Positions 26,665 to 34,783 of a stretch of DNA of 64,000 nt are shown here, piece by piece. How positions within the stretch are numbered: the first letter of the stretch is position 1; each line of letters begins with the position of its first letter. This DNA comes from Gordonia aichiensis NBRC 108223 (lineage in GTDB: Bacteria > Actinomycetota > Actinomycetes > Mycobacteriales > Mycobacteriaceae), in contig NZ_BANR01000026.1 of NCBI RefSeq assembly GCF_000332975.1, forward strand, positions 21,887 to 85,886. Reading direction: 5' to 3'. The notes below the pieces were generated by a model, which was not told where the DNA came from, made no database searches, and was given only the letters and a program-made list of their open reading frames with translations. Position numbers and translations under genes: made by a program.

Positions 26665-26790
26665 CGTCGACTGTGCGCTCCCGACCGCCGACTGTGCGCT
26701 CCCGACTGCCGGCTGTGCACTCCGGACCGTCGACTGTGCGCTCCCGACTGCCGACTGTGCGCTCTCGTCCGCTGGCTGTGCAGCCTTGGC
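26665..26790 (+). repeat. 21-bp tandem repeat, six units (locus 1)
   Basis: Six consecutive 21-bp units of the type CGTCGACTGTGCGCTCCCGA-C, diverging in the last two. The array begins on the first base after the stop codon of the GT-C gene and fills the space before the convergent F420-oxidoreductase gene. Closely related arrays occur at 27752-27856 and 50655-50731, always in the sense orientation of the gene they follow. Confidence 0.92.
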
Positions 26791-26803
26791 CGTGAGCTGG
26801 GCG

Positions 26804-27682
26804 TCAGCCGTTGACCTTGGCGATCACGTTGTCGGCGTAGGAATTGAGATGGTCGATCTTGGTCTGCAGCGGTTCGGTGTCGTCGCCCATGACGTACGGG
26901 AGCCGGAAACCCACGATCACGTCGGTGATTCCCTTGTCCTCCAGTCGCTTACATCCGTCGACCGTGTAGGCGTCGAGTGAGATGACGTGGATTTCGAATG
27001 GGTCGTTGAGCTTTCCCTCTGCCTTACGGATGTTGGCGATCTTGTCGAGCAGCGTGTCGAGCTCCTCTGCGGGGCCGCCGCCATGCATCCACCCATCGCC
27101 GCGTATGACCGCCCGGCGCAGCGCGGCGTCGGCATGGCCTCCGACGAGCAGTGGGATCGGTTCGGTCGGGGTGGGTGTCATCTTGATGCGTGGGATGTCG
27201 TAGAACTCGCCGTGGAACTCGAAGTACTCACCGGAGGTCAGCCCGCGGAAGATGTCCATGCACTCGTCCATGCGCTTGCCGCGTCGGGCGAAGTCGACGC
27301 CCATGAACTCGTAGTCCTCCGGCCACGGACTCGTGCCGACACCTAGCGCGAGCCGGTTGTTCGTCAGGTACGCAACGGAACTCGCCTGCTTGGCGACAAG
27401 TGCGGGTGGGCGCACCGGAAGCTTGAGAACGAACGGCGTGAACCGGATGGTCGAGGTCACCGCGCCGAGGGCCGCGGCCTCGATGAACGTCTCGATGAAT
27501 GCCTTGCCGTCGAGGAACTCCCGGTTGCCGTCCGGCGTGTACGGATAGGTGGCGTCGGACTCCTCGGGATACGCGAGCGAGTCGGGAATGGTGAAGCCCG
27601 CGTACCCGGCCTGCTCGGCCGCTTGGGCGAGTGGCGCATAGAAGCTGGGATCTGTCATCGCCTCGGCGAAGGTGAACCGCAT
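26804..27682 (-). CDS. LLM-class F420-dependent oxidoreductase (Rv3520c-like)
   Basis: A 292-residue luciferase-like (TIM-barrel) oxidoreductase that probably uses coenzyme F420. Characteristic segments are AEQAGYAGFTIPDSLAYPEE, KQASSVAYLTNNRLALGVGTSPWPEDYEFMGVDFARRG and IPLLVGGHADAALRRAVIRGDGWMHGG. ATG 27682 (MRFTFAEAM) is the natural start; the open frame upstream runs through the promoter. A perfect KstR-type motif lies 38 bp before it, which links the gene to steroid breakdown, as for Rv3520c in the M. tuberculosis KstR regulon. The gene is flanked on both sides by 21-bp tandem repeats. Confidence 0.87.
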   Translation of the reverse strand: MRFTFAEAMTDPSFYAPLAQAAEQAGYAGFTIPDSLAYPEESDATYPYTPDGNREFLDGKAFIETFIEAAALGAVTSTIRFTPFVLKLPVRPPALVAKQASSVAYLTNNRLALGVGTSPWPEDYEFMGVDFARRGKRMDECMDIFRGLTSGEYFEFHGEFYDIPRIKMTPTPTEPIPLLVGGHADAALRRAVIRGDGWMHGGGPAEELDTLLDKIANIRKAEGKLNDPFEIHVISLDAYTVDGCKRLEDKGITDVIVGFRLPYVMGDDTEPLQTKIDHLNSYADNVIAKVNG

Positions 27683-27719
27683 GTGTCTCCCCTGGGTGAA
27701 TCGATGTCTGCCCATAGAG

Positions 27720-27733
27720 TAGAACACGTTCTA
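27720..27733 (-). promoter_or_regulatory. KstR-type operator
   Basis: On the minus strand the site reads TAGAACGTGTTCTA, a full match to the KstR consensus TNNAACNNGTTNNA with six-base arms. It lies 38 bp upstream of the F420 oxidoreductase ATG. KstR is the TetR-type repressor of cholesterol catabolism, released by a steroid-CoA. The binding is predicted. Confidence 0.75.
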
Positions 27734-27751
27734 GTTCCGGCGCGGGCGGTC

Positions 27752-27856
27752 GGCGAATCGCGCACAGTCGGCGCCGGGGAGCGCCCAGTCGGCGGCCAGG
27801 AGCGCCCAGTCGACGGCCAGGAGCGCACGGTCGACGGCCAGGAGCGCACGGTCGAC
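27752..27856 (-). repeat. 21-bp tandem repeat, five units (locus 2)
   Basis: Read on the minus strand, five 21-bp units of the type GTCGACCGTGCGCTCCTGGC-C begin two bases after the glfT1 stop codon. The first two units are identical, and divergence grows away from the gene. The unit is a variant of that at 26665-26790 and again lies in the sense orientation of the preceding gene. Confidence 0.92.
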
Positions 27857-27858
27857 CT

Positions 27859-28791
27859 TCAGTCGGGCCGCACGAACCGCTCGCGACGGCCGAGCTGCTG
27901 CAGACGGAACCACTCGCGGAACCCCTCGACGTCGCGCTGCTGGACCAGGAAGTACCAGCCGAAGCGGGCATACTCCTGGGGCAGCAGCTTGCGCATGCCA
28001 GGTTGATTCATCAGAAAGCCGCGGTTGCGGTAGGTGAAAAAGCGCTTGATCGCGTTGTCGGGGTACTGCGTGTGCATGCGACCACCCAGAATCGGACGGA
28101 ACTCGTCGGACCCGTACGGGTGTAGGTATGCCGTGGTCAAGCAGGTTCCGAAGCGCAGTCCGGACCGCACCAGGCGTCGATGTACCTCCACCTCGTCGCC
28201 GCGGAAGAACAACCGGAGGTCGGGGACGCCCACCACGTCGAGCGCATGCGCAGAGAACAGCGCGCCGTTGAACAGCGACGCGATGCCGGGCAGCAGATCG
28301 TCGTCGGCTGTCGGCGCGCCCTCACCCTCGAACAGTTCCGACCGCTTGCGCCGCCACACCACTCCGCGGCGCAGCGGGAATGCGAGAGTGTCGGGGTCGT
28401 CGATGTTGACCACCACCGGCGAGACCTCGTCGAGCCGGTGCCGTGCGGCACAGTCGAGAAGCGTCGACAACACCTCACTGCCCTCCGGGCGCCCGTCGTC
28501 GTCGGCGCACCACACCCAATCGGCGCCGAGCGCCAGCGCCTGCAGCATGCCGAGTGCGAACCCGCCCGCGCCCCCGAGGTTGCGCTCCGACCCCACATAC
28601 GTCGCCGGGATAGGCTGCGCGGCAACGAGATCGGCAACCTGCTTCTCGTTTCCGTTGTCGACGACGACGAGGTGGTCGACGGGTCGTGATTGGGCAGAGA
28701 CAACATCCAGCGACTCGGCCAGCAACTCGGCACGACGATGCGTCACCACCACCGCGACGACCCGCGACGTCGTATCCGCGGACCTACTCAC
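27859..28791 (-). CDS. glfT1: Galactofuranosyltransferase GlfT1
   Basis: A 310-residue GT2 enzyme (M. tuberculosis GlfT1, Rv3782, is 304) that adds the first two galactofuranose units to the rhamnosyl-GlcNAc linker lipid. Seen are VVAVVVTHRRAELLAESL, the ERNLGGAGGFALGM stretch shared with GlfT2, the metal-binding WVWCADDDGRP, and FFRGDEVEVHRRL. The GTG start at 28791 overlaps the stop of the upstream wzt gene (GTGA), so export and priming genes are coupled. A 21-bp repeat array follows the stop codon. Confidence 0.94.
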   Translation of the reverse strand: MSRSADTTSRVVAVVVTHRRAELLAESLDVVSAQSRPVDHLVVVDNGNEKQVADLVAAQPIPATYVGSERNLGGAGGFALGMLQALALGADWVWCADDDGRPEGSEVLSTLLDCAARHRLDEVSPVVVNIDDPDTLAFPLRRGVVWRRKRSELFEGEGAPTADDDLLPGIASLFNGALFSAHALDVVGVPDLRLFFRGDEVEVHRRLVRSGLRFGTCLTTAYLHPYGSDEFRPILGGRMHTQYPDNAIKRFFTYRNRGFLMNQPGMRKLLPQEYARFGWYFLVQQRDVEGFREWFRLQQLGRRERFVRPD

Positions 28792-29636
28792 GTCGACGTG
28801 CCGTCGGTCTGCGCCATCTCGTCGAGCACCTCGCGCACGTGAGCCGCAGCTGCCGGCCCCTCGTAGGCATCGACCACTTCTTCGATGCCGCCGTCCATCC
28901 GGATCTCGCCGTGATCGATCCAGAGCGCGCGGTCACACAACTGCGCGAGGAACTCGTTGGAATGACTGGCGAACACGAGGATGCCCGAGCGCTCGACCAG
29001 CGACTGGAGCCTGGTGCGCGCCTTCTTCATGAACTCGGCGTCGACCGCGCCGATGCCCTCGTCGAGGATAAGGATCTCCGGATCGATACTGGTCACCACG
29101 CCAAGGGCGAGGCGCACCCGCATACCGGTCGAATAGGTCCGAAGCGGCATGTTGAGGTAGTCGCCGAGTTCGGAGAACTCCGCGATCTCGTCGGTCTTGG
29201 CGAGCATCTCCTTGCGGCTGACACCCAGGAACATGCCCCGGACGATGATGTTCTCGTAACCGGAGATCTCCGGATCCATACCGACACCGAGGTCGAAGAC
29301 CGGCGCCACCCGGCCCTTGACCCGACACGATCCGCGGGTCGGCTCGTAGATGCCCGACAGCAGCCGAAGCAGCGTCGACTTGCCTGCACCGTTGTGGCCG
29401 ACGAGGCCGATGCGGTCGCCGTGTTCGAGGTGCAGGTTGATGTTCTTGAGTGCCTCGACCACCACGACGTTCGACGCGTTGGCGCCGATCACGCCACCCG
29501 CGGCGCCGAGCACGGACTTCTTCAGTGACCGCGTCTTGGCGTCGAAGATGGGGAAGTCGACGCAGGCGTCCCAGGTGTCGACGCGGACGGAGTCGTTCTT
29601 GGCGACGGGCTTTGGGGAGTCGGACACGATGCTCAC
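28788..29636 (-). CDS. wzt: Galactan/lipid-linked glycan ABC exporter ATPase Wzt
   Basis: A 282-residue ABC ATPase of the Wzt/RfbE type (Rv3781-like), which with Wzm exports the lipid-linked galactan precursor across the membrane. Walker A is GHNGAGKST (residues 80-88), the signature is YSTGMRVRLALG and Walker B is ILILDEGIG. An N-terminal extension of about 55 residues precedes the nucleotide-binding domain, and there is no C-terminal carbohydrate-binding domain. GTG 29636 overlaps the wzm stop by 4 bp; longer open frames upstream run into wzm and are rejected. Confidence 0.93.
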   Translation of the reverse strand: MSIVSDSPKPVAKNDSVRVDTWDACVDFPIFDAKTRSLKKSVLGAAGGVIGANASNVVVVEALKNINLHLEHGDRIGLVGHNGAGKSTLLRLLSGIYEPTRGSCRVKGRVAPVFDLGVGMDPEISGYENIIVRGMFLGVSRKEMLAKTDEIAEFSELGDYLNMPLRTYSTGMRVRLALGVVTSIDPEILILDEGIGAVDAEFMKKARTRLQSLVERSGILVFASHSNEFLAQLCDRALWIDHGEIRMDGGIEEVVDAYEGPAAAAHVREVLDEMAQTDGTST

Positions 29637-30502
29637 ACCCAATACGGAACTCGGGCGCGGTAATTGCGCATGATGAACAGGGCGAGCAGGCATCCGACGA
29701 CGGTGCAGCCGATGACGATCGCCCAGTGGTAAAAGGCCACCGACTCACCGAGCAGGGGCCCGCGCGTGATCTCGAGGTAGTGGAACATCGGATTGATCTC
29801 GACGATGCGTGCTCGCGACGATCCCTCGCCTGTGACCTTGTGCAGCGACTGTGCGCTCCAGATGATCGGCGTCATGAAGAACACCAGTCGCACCGCGGTG
29901 GTCAGCAACTGACCGATATCGCGGAAGCGGGTGGTCAGGATGCCGAAGACCATCGCGACCCACACGCTGTTGATCACGAACAGGATCATCGCCGGGATGA
30001 TCAGCACGACGGTCCAGCTGAGGTGGATGTGCTTCCAGAAAATCGCGAGCAGCACGAGATAGATCACGATGTTGTGCGCGAAGATGATCAGCTGTCGCCA
30101 CGCGAGCCGGTAGACGTGCACCGACAGCGGCGACGGGATCTGCTTGATCAATCCCTCGTTCTTCGCGAACACCTCGGAGCCGTCGAGGATTGAGCCCTCG
30201 ATGAAGCCCCAGAAGATGAAGCCCAGGGTCACGTACGGCAGGAAGGTGGTGATGTCCTCGTCGAACAACTGCGAGTACAGCAAGCCCATCGCCACGGCGG
30301 TGATACCCGTTGCGATGGTGATCCACAGCGGCCCGAGGACCGATCGCCGGTACCGCTGCTTGATGTCCTGCCAGCCCAGCAACGCCCACAGTTCCCGGGC
30401 GCGCAGTCCATCCGAGAGGTCCTTGAAAGCCCGCCGAAACGACCTCGAATCCGACGTCGTGGGTGCTGGCGGAACTTCCCGCTCGTTGACTACCGCTGAC
30501 AC
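29633..30502 (-). CDS. wzm: Galactan exporter ABC-2 permease Wzm
   Basis: A 289-residue ABC-2 type permease (RfbD/Wzm, Rv3783-like) with six membrane helices after an amphipathic cytosolic N-terminus containing ELWALLGWQDIKQRYRRSVLGPLW, the typical gate-helix region. It pairs with Wzt immediately downstream; the order wzm-wzt-glfT1 with 4-bp overlaps forms one operon for exporting and priming the galactan precursor. Confidence 0.93.
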   Translation of the reverse strand: MSAVVNEREVPPAPTTSDSRSFRRAFKDLSDGLRARELWALLGWQDIKQRYRRSVLGPLWITIATGITAVAMGLLYSQLFDEDITTFLPYVTLGFIFWGFIEGSILDGSEVFAKNEGLIKQIPSPLSVHVYRLAWRQLIIFAHNIVIYLVLLAIFWKHIHLSWTVVLIIPAMILFVINSVWVAMVFGILTTRFRDIGQLLTTAVRLVFFMTPIIWSAQSLHKVTGEGSSRARIVEINPMFHYLEITRGPLLGESVAFYHWAIVIGCTVVGCLLALFIMRNYRARVPYWV

Positions 30503-30578
30503 GGGGATTCAGCATACAAGCGAGCAGTTCGACGCTCCGGAACGGGCGCCGTGGCCGCACTCGAGCCGGGACGGATAC

Positions 30579-31145
30579 TCAGAGGTACTGACCGGTGCTC
30601 GGTCCGCCGCCGGGACCTCCCGGACCTCCGGGGGCGACGATGCCCGGAGGTAGCGCACCCTGACGCATCTGCTCCAGCTGTGCGCGTGCCGCCATCTGTT
30701 GGGCGAACAGTGCCGTCTGGATTCCGTGGAAGAGTCCTTCGAGCCAACCGACGAGCTGGGCCTGCGCAATTCGCAGTTCGGCGTCCGACGGCGTCGAATC
30801 GTCTGAGAAGGGCAGTGCCAGGCGTTCCAGTTCTTCGCGCAGTTCAGGTGCCAGGCCGTCCTCGAGTTCGCGGATCGACGTCTGGTGGATCTCGCGGAGC
30901 CGATTGCGAGACGCTTCGTCGAGAGGAGCCGCACGGACCTCTTCGAGCAATTGCTTGATCATGGTGCCAATGCGCATGACCTTGGCGGGTTGCTCGACCA
31001 TGTCGGCGACGCTGTCTTTGGATTCGCCGTCTTTCCCGTCGTGATGGTCATCTGGTCCGACCACAACGACGTTCTCGTCAGCGCCTGCGTGAGAACCGAA
31101 ACCGCTGGGGTCGAACGCTCCGGACGATGTGCCTTCGCTAGCCAT
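30579..31145 (-). CDS. bpa: Bacterial proteasome activator Bpa
   Basis: A 188-residue protein of the DUF2587 family (Rv3780, Bpa/PafE), an ATP-independent ring activator that opens the 20S proteasome gate. A helical core (AKVMRIGTMIKQLLEEVRAAPLDEASRNRLREIHQ... to MAARAQLEQM) is followed by a Gly/Pro-rich tail ending in GQYL, the conserved HbYX-like C-terminus that docks in the proteasome alpha ring. ATG 31145 is chosen; CACAAT lies 7 bp upstream as a likely -10. ATG 31154 is possible and would add three residues. In M. tuberculosis it also neighbours wzt (Rv3781). Confidence 0.92.
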   Translation of the reverse strand: MASEGTSSGAFDPSGFGSHAGADENVVVVGPDDHHDGKDGESKDSVADMVEQPAKVMRIGTMIKQLLEEVRAAPLDEASRNRLREIHQTSIRELEDGLAPELREELERLALPFSDDSTPSDAELRIAQAQLVGWLEGLFHGIQTALFAQQMAARAQLEQMRQGALPPGIVAPGGPGGPGGGPSTGQYL

Positions 31146-31297
31146 GCAACCCATTGTGCCGAAAGCCACCGACTCCCGTCGCAAGTAGTGGCCATTGCTC
31201 CCGACGCCGCGGCGTCGGGGAGAGGGCGTCGGAAAGGGATGGCACGTTCCGCGGTGACCCGTCCAACCTCGGGTGCGGGCCGTCTATCGTGGCTGGC

Positions 31298-32494
31298 ATG
31301 AGTCTCGACGTCGCTGCGGTGCGAGGACTGTTCCCCTCGCTGGGCGACGGATGGATCCACTTCGACGCGCAAGCGGGCATGCTCATTCCCGACTCGGTGG
31401 CCAGTGCGGTGTCGTCGGGGTTCCGGCAGCTCGGCGCTGCGCCGGGCGGGGTCTATCCAGGTGCCGTGCGCACCAGCGAAGCGATCGACGGTGCGCGTCG
31501 GGCGGTCGCCGACCTCGTCGGCGCCGAGGCTGCGGGTGTCGTCCTCGGACCCTCGCGAGCCGGACTCATCTGGTCACTGGCGGAGTCGATCGCTCCCAAC
31601 ACCTGGCTCGGCGGCGATGTCGTGGTGAGCCACGCGGACGACGAGCCGAACATCGTGCCGTGGATGAGGGTCGTCGGCCGATACGGCGGATCTGTGCGAT
31701 GGGCCGAACTCGACATCGAGACCGGTGAGTTGCCCGCGTGGCAGTACAAAGACCTCATCGGAGCGCGGACGGCTGTCGTCGCGGTGACCTTGGCGTCATC
31801 GACCCTCGGCGCAATCACCGACATACCAGCGATCGCTCGCATGGCGCACGCACGTGGCGCGATGCTGGTCGTCGACGCGACCAACGCAGCGCCCTACATG
31901 CCGCTCGACATCGACGAACTCGGGGCCGACGTGCTCGTCGTCTCGGCCGAACGGTGGGGTGGCCCACGAGTCGCGGCGATGGTGTTCCGAGAGCCCAAGG
32001 CCATCGACCGACTGGTACCGATGTCGGTCGACCCGCGGGCGGTCGGGTCCGCACGACTCGAGTTGGAACCGCTGCAAGGCGGCCAGCTGACCGGTCTCGT
32101 CGCGTCGATCGAACACCTCGCCTCACTCGACGGTGACGCGATCGGCAAGCGTCGTCGACGACTTGTCGCCTCGCTCGACGCGGTGAGCGAGTATCTCGAT
32201 CGGCTGATGGTCTACCTCACGACGACGCTCGATCAGCTCAGTCAGGTGTCGGTGATCGGCGCCCCGACGAATCGTGTTCCGACGCTGAGCTTCACGGTCG
32301 ATCAGGTCTCGGCCGACAAGGTCGTCCGACGACTCTCCGATAACGGGATCTGTGCACTCGCCGACCTCCCGTGTCGTGCGCTGACCCGCATGGGTGCGAG
32401 CGACTTCGGCGGTGCGGTGAGCATCGGTCTCGGGCCGTATTCGACGCCGTATGAAGTTGACCACTTGGTCAGAACTCTGGGGTCGTTCGGTTAG
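31298..32494 (+). CDS. Class V aminotransferase / cysteine-desulfurase-like (Rv3778c-like)
   Basis: A 398-residue PLP enzyme of aminotransferase class V fold. The region AMLVVDATNAAPYMPLDIDELGADVLVVSAERWGGPRVAAMVF occupies the PLP-lysine site. The usual SxHK is replaced by SAERWGG, as expected for the Rv3778c-type subgroup, so the catalytic lysine is absent or relocated and desulfurase activity is doubtful. ATG 31298 follows TATCGT by 7 bp (leaderless). The position next to bpa matches M. tuberculosis. Confidence 0.82.
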   Translation: MSLDVAAVRGLFPSLGDGWIHFDAQAGMLIPDSVASAVSSGFRQLGAAPGGVYPGAVRTSEAIDGARRAVADLVGAEAAGVVLGPSRAGLIWSLAESIAPNTWLGGDVVVSHADDEPNIVPWMRVVGRYGGSVRWAELDIETGELPAWQYKDLIGARTAVVAVTLASSTLGAITDIPAIARMAHARGAMLVVDATNAAPYMPLDIDELGADVLVVSAERWGGPRVAAMVFREPKAIDRLVPMSVDPRAVGSARLELEPLQGGQLTGLVASIEHLASLDGDAIGKRRRRLVASLDAVSEYLDRLMVYLTTTLDQLSQVSVIGAPTNRVPTLSFTVDQVSADKVVRRLSDNGICALADLPCRALTRMGASDFGGAVSIGLGPYSTPYEVDHLVRTLGSFG

Positions 32495-32565
32495 TCGAAA
32501 TTCACCGAGGGAGTACTGTGGGTCGGTCGATCCACATGGTTTAGCGTTTTGTCACAACGCATACT

Positions 32566-33048
32566 ATGTTGACCAATGTGAACGACTCCCGAGTGCCTTC
32601 TCGTGCCACCGGCGCACCTGTGCTGACTGCTGATCAGCTCGCATTGTGGCAGTCGTTCGTCGACGGCGGCTGGGCACTGATGGCCCAGGTCAACAGCACA
32701 TTTGGTGCGCACGGGTGGACGACGACGGACCTGCGTCTCCTCGAAGTCCTCGGGACGCGTGAGCAATTCGGGATCAGCGAGCTCGCCTCGACGGTGCACA
32801 TGGGGGTCAGTACCGTTTCGCGTCAGATCGGCAGAATGATCGACACCGGTGACGTCGTCCGCGTGCGTTCCGATCTCGACGGCAGGCATCGCCTCGTCAG
32901 GATCACCGACGCCGGGCGCGACACCCTCGAGCGGATCACGGCGGTTCGTGATCGCGTGATCCGCGAGTATGTCATCGACGTTCTCGGTGAGGACGACTTC
33001 ACCACCATCTGCCTCGCCATGCGAAAGGTTCGAACCTCCTGGGCGTGA
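32566..33048 (+). CDS. MarR-family transcriptional regulator
   Basis: A 160-residue winged-helix regulator. The DNA-binding part is FGISELASTVHMGVSTVSRQIGRMIDTGDVVRVRSDLDGRHRLVRITDAG, with the usual recognition helix and beta wing. ATG 32566 or the in-frame GTG 32578 could be the start; no clear ribosome site exists, and TACTAT (32560-32565) could serve as -10 for a leaderless message from GTG 32578. It stands 107 bp before the quinone oxidoreductase gene on the same strand. Confidence 0.85.
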   Translation: MLTNVNDSRVPSRATGAPVLTADQLALWQSFVDGGWALMAQVNSTFGAHGWTTTDLRLLEVLGTREQFGISELASTVHMGVSTVSRQIGRMIDTGDVVRVRSDLDGRHRLVRITDAGRDTLERITAVRDRVIREYVIDVLGEDDFTTICLAMRKVRTSWA

Positions 33049-33154
33049 GTGCGTCCGCGACAGACCCGGTGTCATCGCCCCCGCGGTGGCCCGGTGTCGC
33101 CGCCTCCTTGGGGCCCAGTGTCATCGAGCGCGAGCTTCGGGCAGCATCGGTGGT

Positions 33155-34129
33155 ATGCGTGCAATAACCGTCGAGTCCGACACCGCCACCCTGTCCATCG
33201 CCGACGTGCCTGATCCGACGCCGGGGCCCGGTGAGGTGCTCATCGAGGTCGCGGCCGCAGGCGTCAATCGCGCTGACCTTCTACAGAAACAGGGCCTGTA
33301 CCCGCCGCCCCCCGGAGCGTCGGACATCCTCGGTCTCGAGGTGTCGGGACGGATCGTCGAACTGGGTTCGGAAGTGACGCAGTGGTCGGTCGGCGATGAG
33401 GTCTGTGCGCTGCTCGCGGGTGGCGGATATGCCGAACTCGTTGCCGTGCCCGCTGCGCAGGTGCTGCCCAAACCGTCGAACGTCGATCTGATCGAGGCGG
33501 CCGGTCTGCCCGAGGTCGCCTGCACGGTGGTCTCGAATTTGCTGTTGACCGCACACCTGCAGCTCGACGAGCTGGTGCTCATCCACGGCGGATCGAGCGG
33601 GATCGGCACACACGCGACGCAGTTGTGCCGCGCGCTCGGGGCGCGGGTTGCGGTGACGGCCAGAACGAAGGAGAAGCTGGCGCGCGCCGCCGAGTTCGGG
33701 GCGGAGATCCTCATCGATTATTCGGCGGAGGATTTCGTCGAGGTGATGTCCGAGCACGGTGGCGCCGACGTCATCCTCGACATCATCGGTGCGGCCTATC
33801 TGCCGCGAAATGTCAAGGCGCTCGCTACCGGTGGGCGACTGGTCATCATCGGCATGCAAGGTGGCGTCAAAGGCGAATTGCCCATCGGCACAATGCTTTC
33901 CAAGCGTTTGTCGGTGTACGGCACAGCGCTGCGCTCGCGGCCCGTGACGGGCGCCGACGGCAAAGCTGTGATCGTCGAGAAGACTCACGCGCGCACCTGG
34001 CCCCTGATCGAGGCCGGTTCGGTGGTCCCGGTGACCGACTCGGTGTTCGAACTCGCCGACGCCCAGGCCGCCCACGAGCGCCTCAACAGTGGCGACGCGA
34101 TCGGCAAGGTGTTGCTGCGGGTGGGCTGA
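33155..34129 (+). CDS. NAD(P)H-quinone oxidoreductase, zeta-crystallin type (Rv3777-like)
   Basis: A 324-residue MDR-family oxidoreductase of the quinone oxidoreductase/PIG3 type. Typical features are GEVLIEVAAAGVNRADLLQKQGLYPPPPGASDILGLEVSGRI, a nucleotide-binding VLIHGGSSGIGTHATQLCRALGARV and the C-terminal FELADAQAAHERLNSGDAIGKVLL. It lacks the Zn ligands of alcohol dehydrogenases. ATG 33155 agrees with the family. The same gene is next to the class V aminotransferase in M. tuberculosis. Confidence 0.9.
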   Translation: MRAITVESDTATLSIADVPDPTPGPGEVLIEVAAAGVNRADLLQKQGLYPPPPGASDILGLEVSGRIVELGSEVTQWSVGDEVCALLAGGGYAELVAVPAAQVLPKPSNVDLIEAAGLPEVACTVVSNLLLTAHLQLDELVLIHGGSSGIGTHATQLCRALGARVAVTARTKEKLARAAEFGAEILIDYSAEDFVEVMSEHGGADVILDIIGAAYLPRNVKALATGGRLVIIGMQGGVKGELPIGTMLSKRLSVYGTALRSRPVTGADGKAVIVEKTHARTWPLIEAGSVVPVTDSVFELADAQAAHERLNSGDAIGKVLLRVG

Positions 34130-34197
34130 CGGCCTACGGCACGGCGGTGAGGCCTGATGCTGGCTTCGCGCGCCGGGTCACGTACCCTCTTCGGCAG

Positions 34198-34283
34198 GGA
34201 AGCGTGGCAGAGCGGCCGAATGCACTCGCCTTGAAAGCGAGCGTGCCTAAACAGCACCGGGGGTTCAAATCCCTCCGCTTCCG
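34198..34283 (+). tRNA. tRNA-Ser(UGA)
   Basis: Acceptor stem GGAAGCG/CGCTTCC, anticodon arm with TGA, a long variable arm and GGTTCAAATCC T-arm give a type II serine tRNA of 86 nt. CCA is not encoded. TACCCT about 11 bp upstream is a probable -10. The gene is the left border of an accessory island with an integrase remnant pointing toward it. Confidence 0.96.
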
Positions 34284-34288
34284 CAATA

Positions 34289-34320
34289 GGGCCAGGTCAG
34301 AGCTGATTCTGACCTGGCCC
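34289..34320 (+). terminator. Terminator after tRNA-Ser(UGA)
   Basis: GGGCCAGGTCAGA and TCTGACCTGGCCC form a perfect 13-bp stem with a 6-nt loop, followed by TTCT. It starts 6 bp after the tRNA. Confidence 0.9.
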
Positions 34321-34452
34321 TTCTGCGTTGCTGTCGAAGTAGTCACGGGGTTTTCACTATTAGGAGAGACGCTTTGCACCGTGCCGGCGACCGTTCGGAG
34401 CGCAAGTCGACCTAAGTCCCGACCTTCCCGTGGCTACAGGGAAGGTCACGAT

Positions 34453-34752
34453 CTATACCTCGTCGGTTGCTTGTCGTGTCGGGTTGAACCAGCGGTAGGC
34501 GCCCCAGAACGGGATGAGCAGTACTCGCCGCAGGGCAAGTTTTCGGTCTGCCGGGTCGAGCCCGGCCCGCAGAACAGACACTGCGGCGGCGGCAGTGAAC
34601 AGCAGTCCTGCAATGAGGAAGATGATCAGAGTGATCCCGCCTACGGGCTTGGCGAGCGCCCAGAGCAACGTTGGCACGAAGTCATCCATGCAGTTCGACT
34701 GTCCTGCATCGACGCAGTCCTGCAGTCCGGCTGCGGCCAGAGGCATAGTCAT
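34453..34752 (-). CDS. Small membrane protein of the island
   Basis: A 99-residue protein starting with MTMPLAAAGLQDCVDAGQS, with two membrane segments (VPTLLWALAKPVGGITLIIFLIAGLLFTAAAAV and a weaker one near the C-terminus). The ATG at 34752 has a perfect AAGGAGG ribosome site 5 bp upstream, which argues for a real gene. It lies between the integrase remnant and the tRNA, where mobile elements often carry a small gene. Not recognised beyond that. Confidence 0.65.
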   Translation of the reverse strand: MTMPLAAAGLQDCVDAGQSNCMDDFVPTLLWALAKPVGGITLIIFLIAGLLFTAAAAVSVLRAGLDPADRKLALRRVLLIPFWGAYRWFNPTRQATDEV

Positions 34753-34783
34753 AAGACCTCCTTGTGTGAGCGATAGTCGAACT

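Noticed and set aside
26466..26795. Frame with heptad repeats (TVRSRPP type) across the 21-bp array
   Set aside because: The heptads come from the 21-bp DNA period. Reading frames differ among the three arrays, so a translated repeat is not conserved.
29848..29863. Sequence GCGACTGTGCGCTCC inside wzm, like the 21-bp repeat
   Set aside because: Single, within a conserved coding segment (IWSAQSLH); probably chance similarity.
33625..34776. Plus-strand frame running through the quinone oxidoreductase end, tRNA-Ser and its terminator
   Set aside because: It crosses a tRNA and a terminator and has no similarity; a chance open frame.
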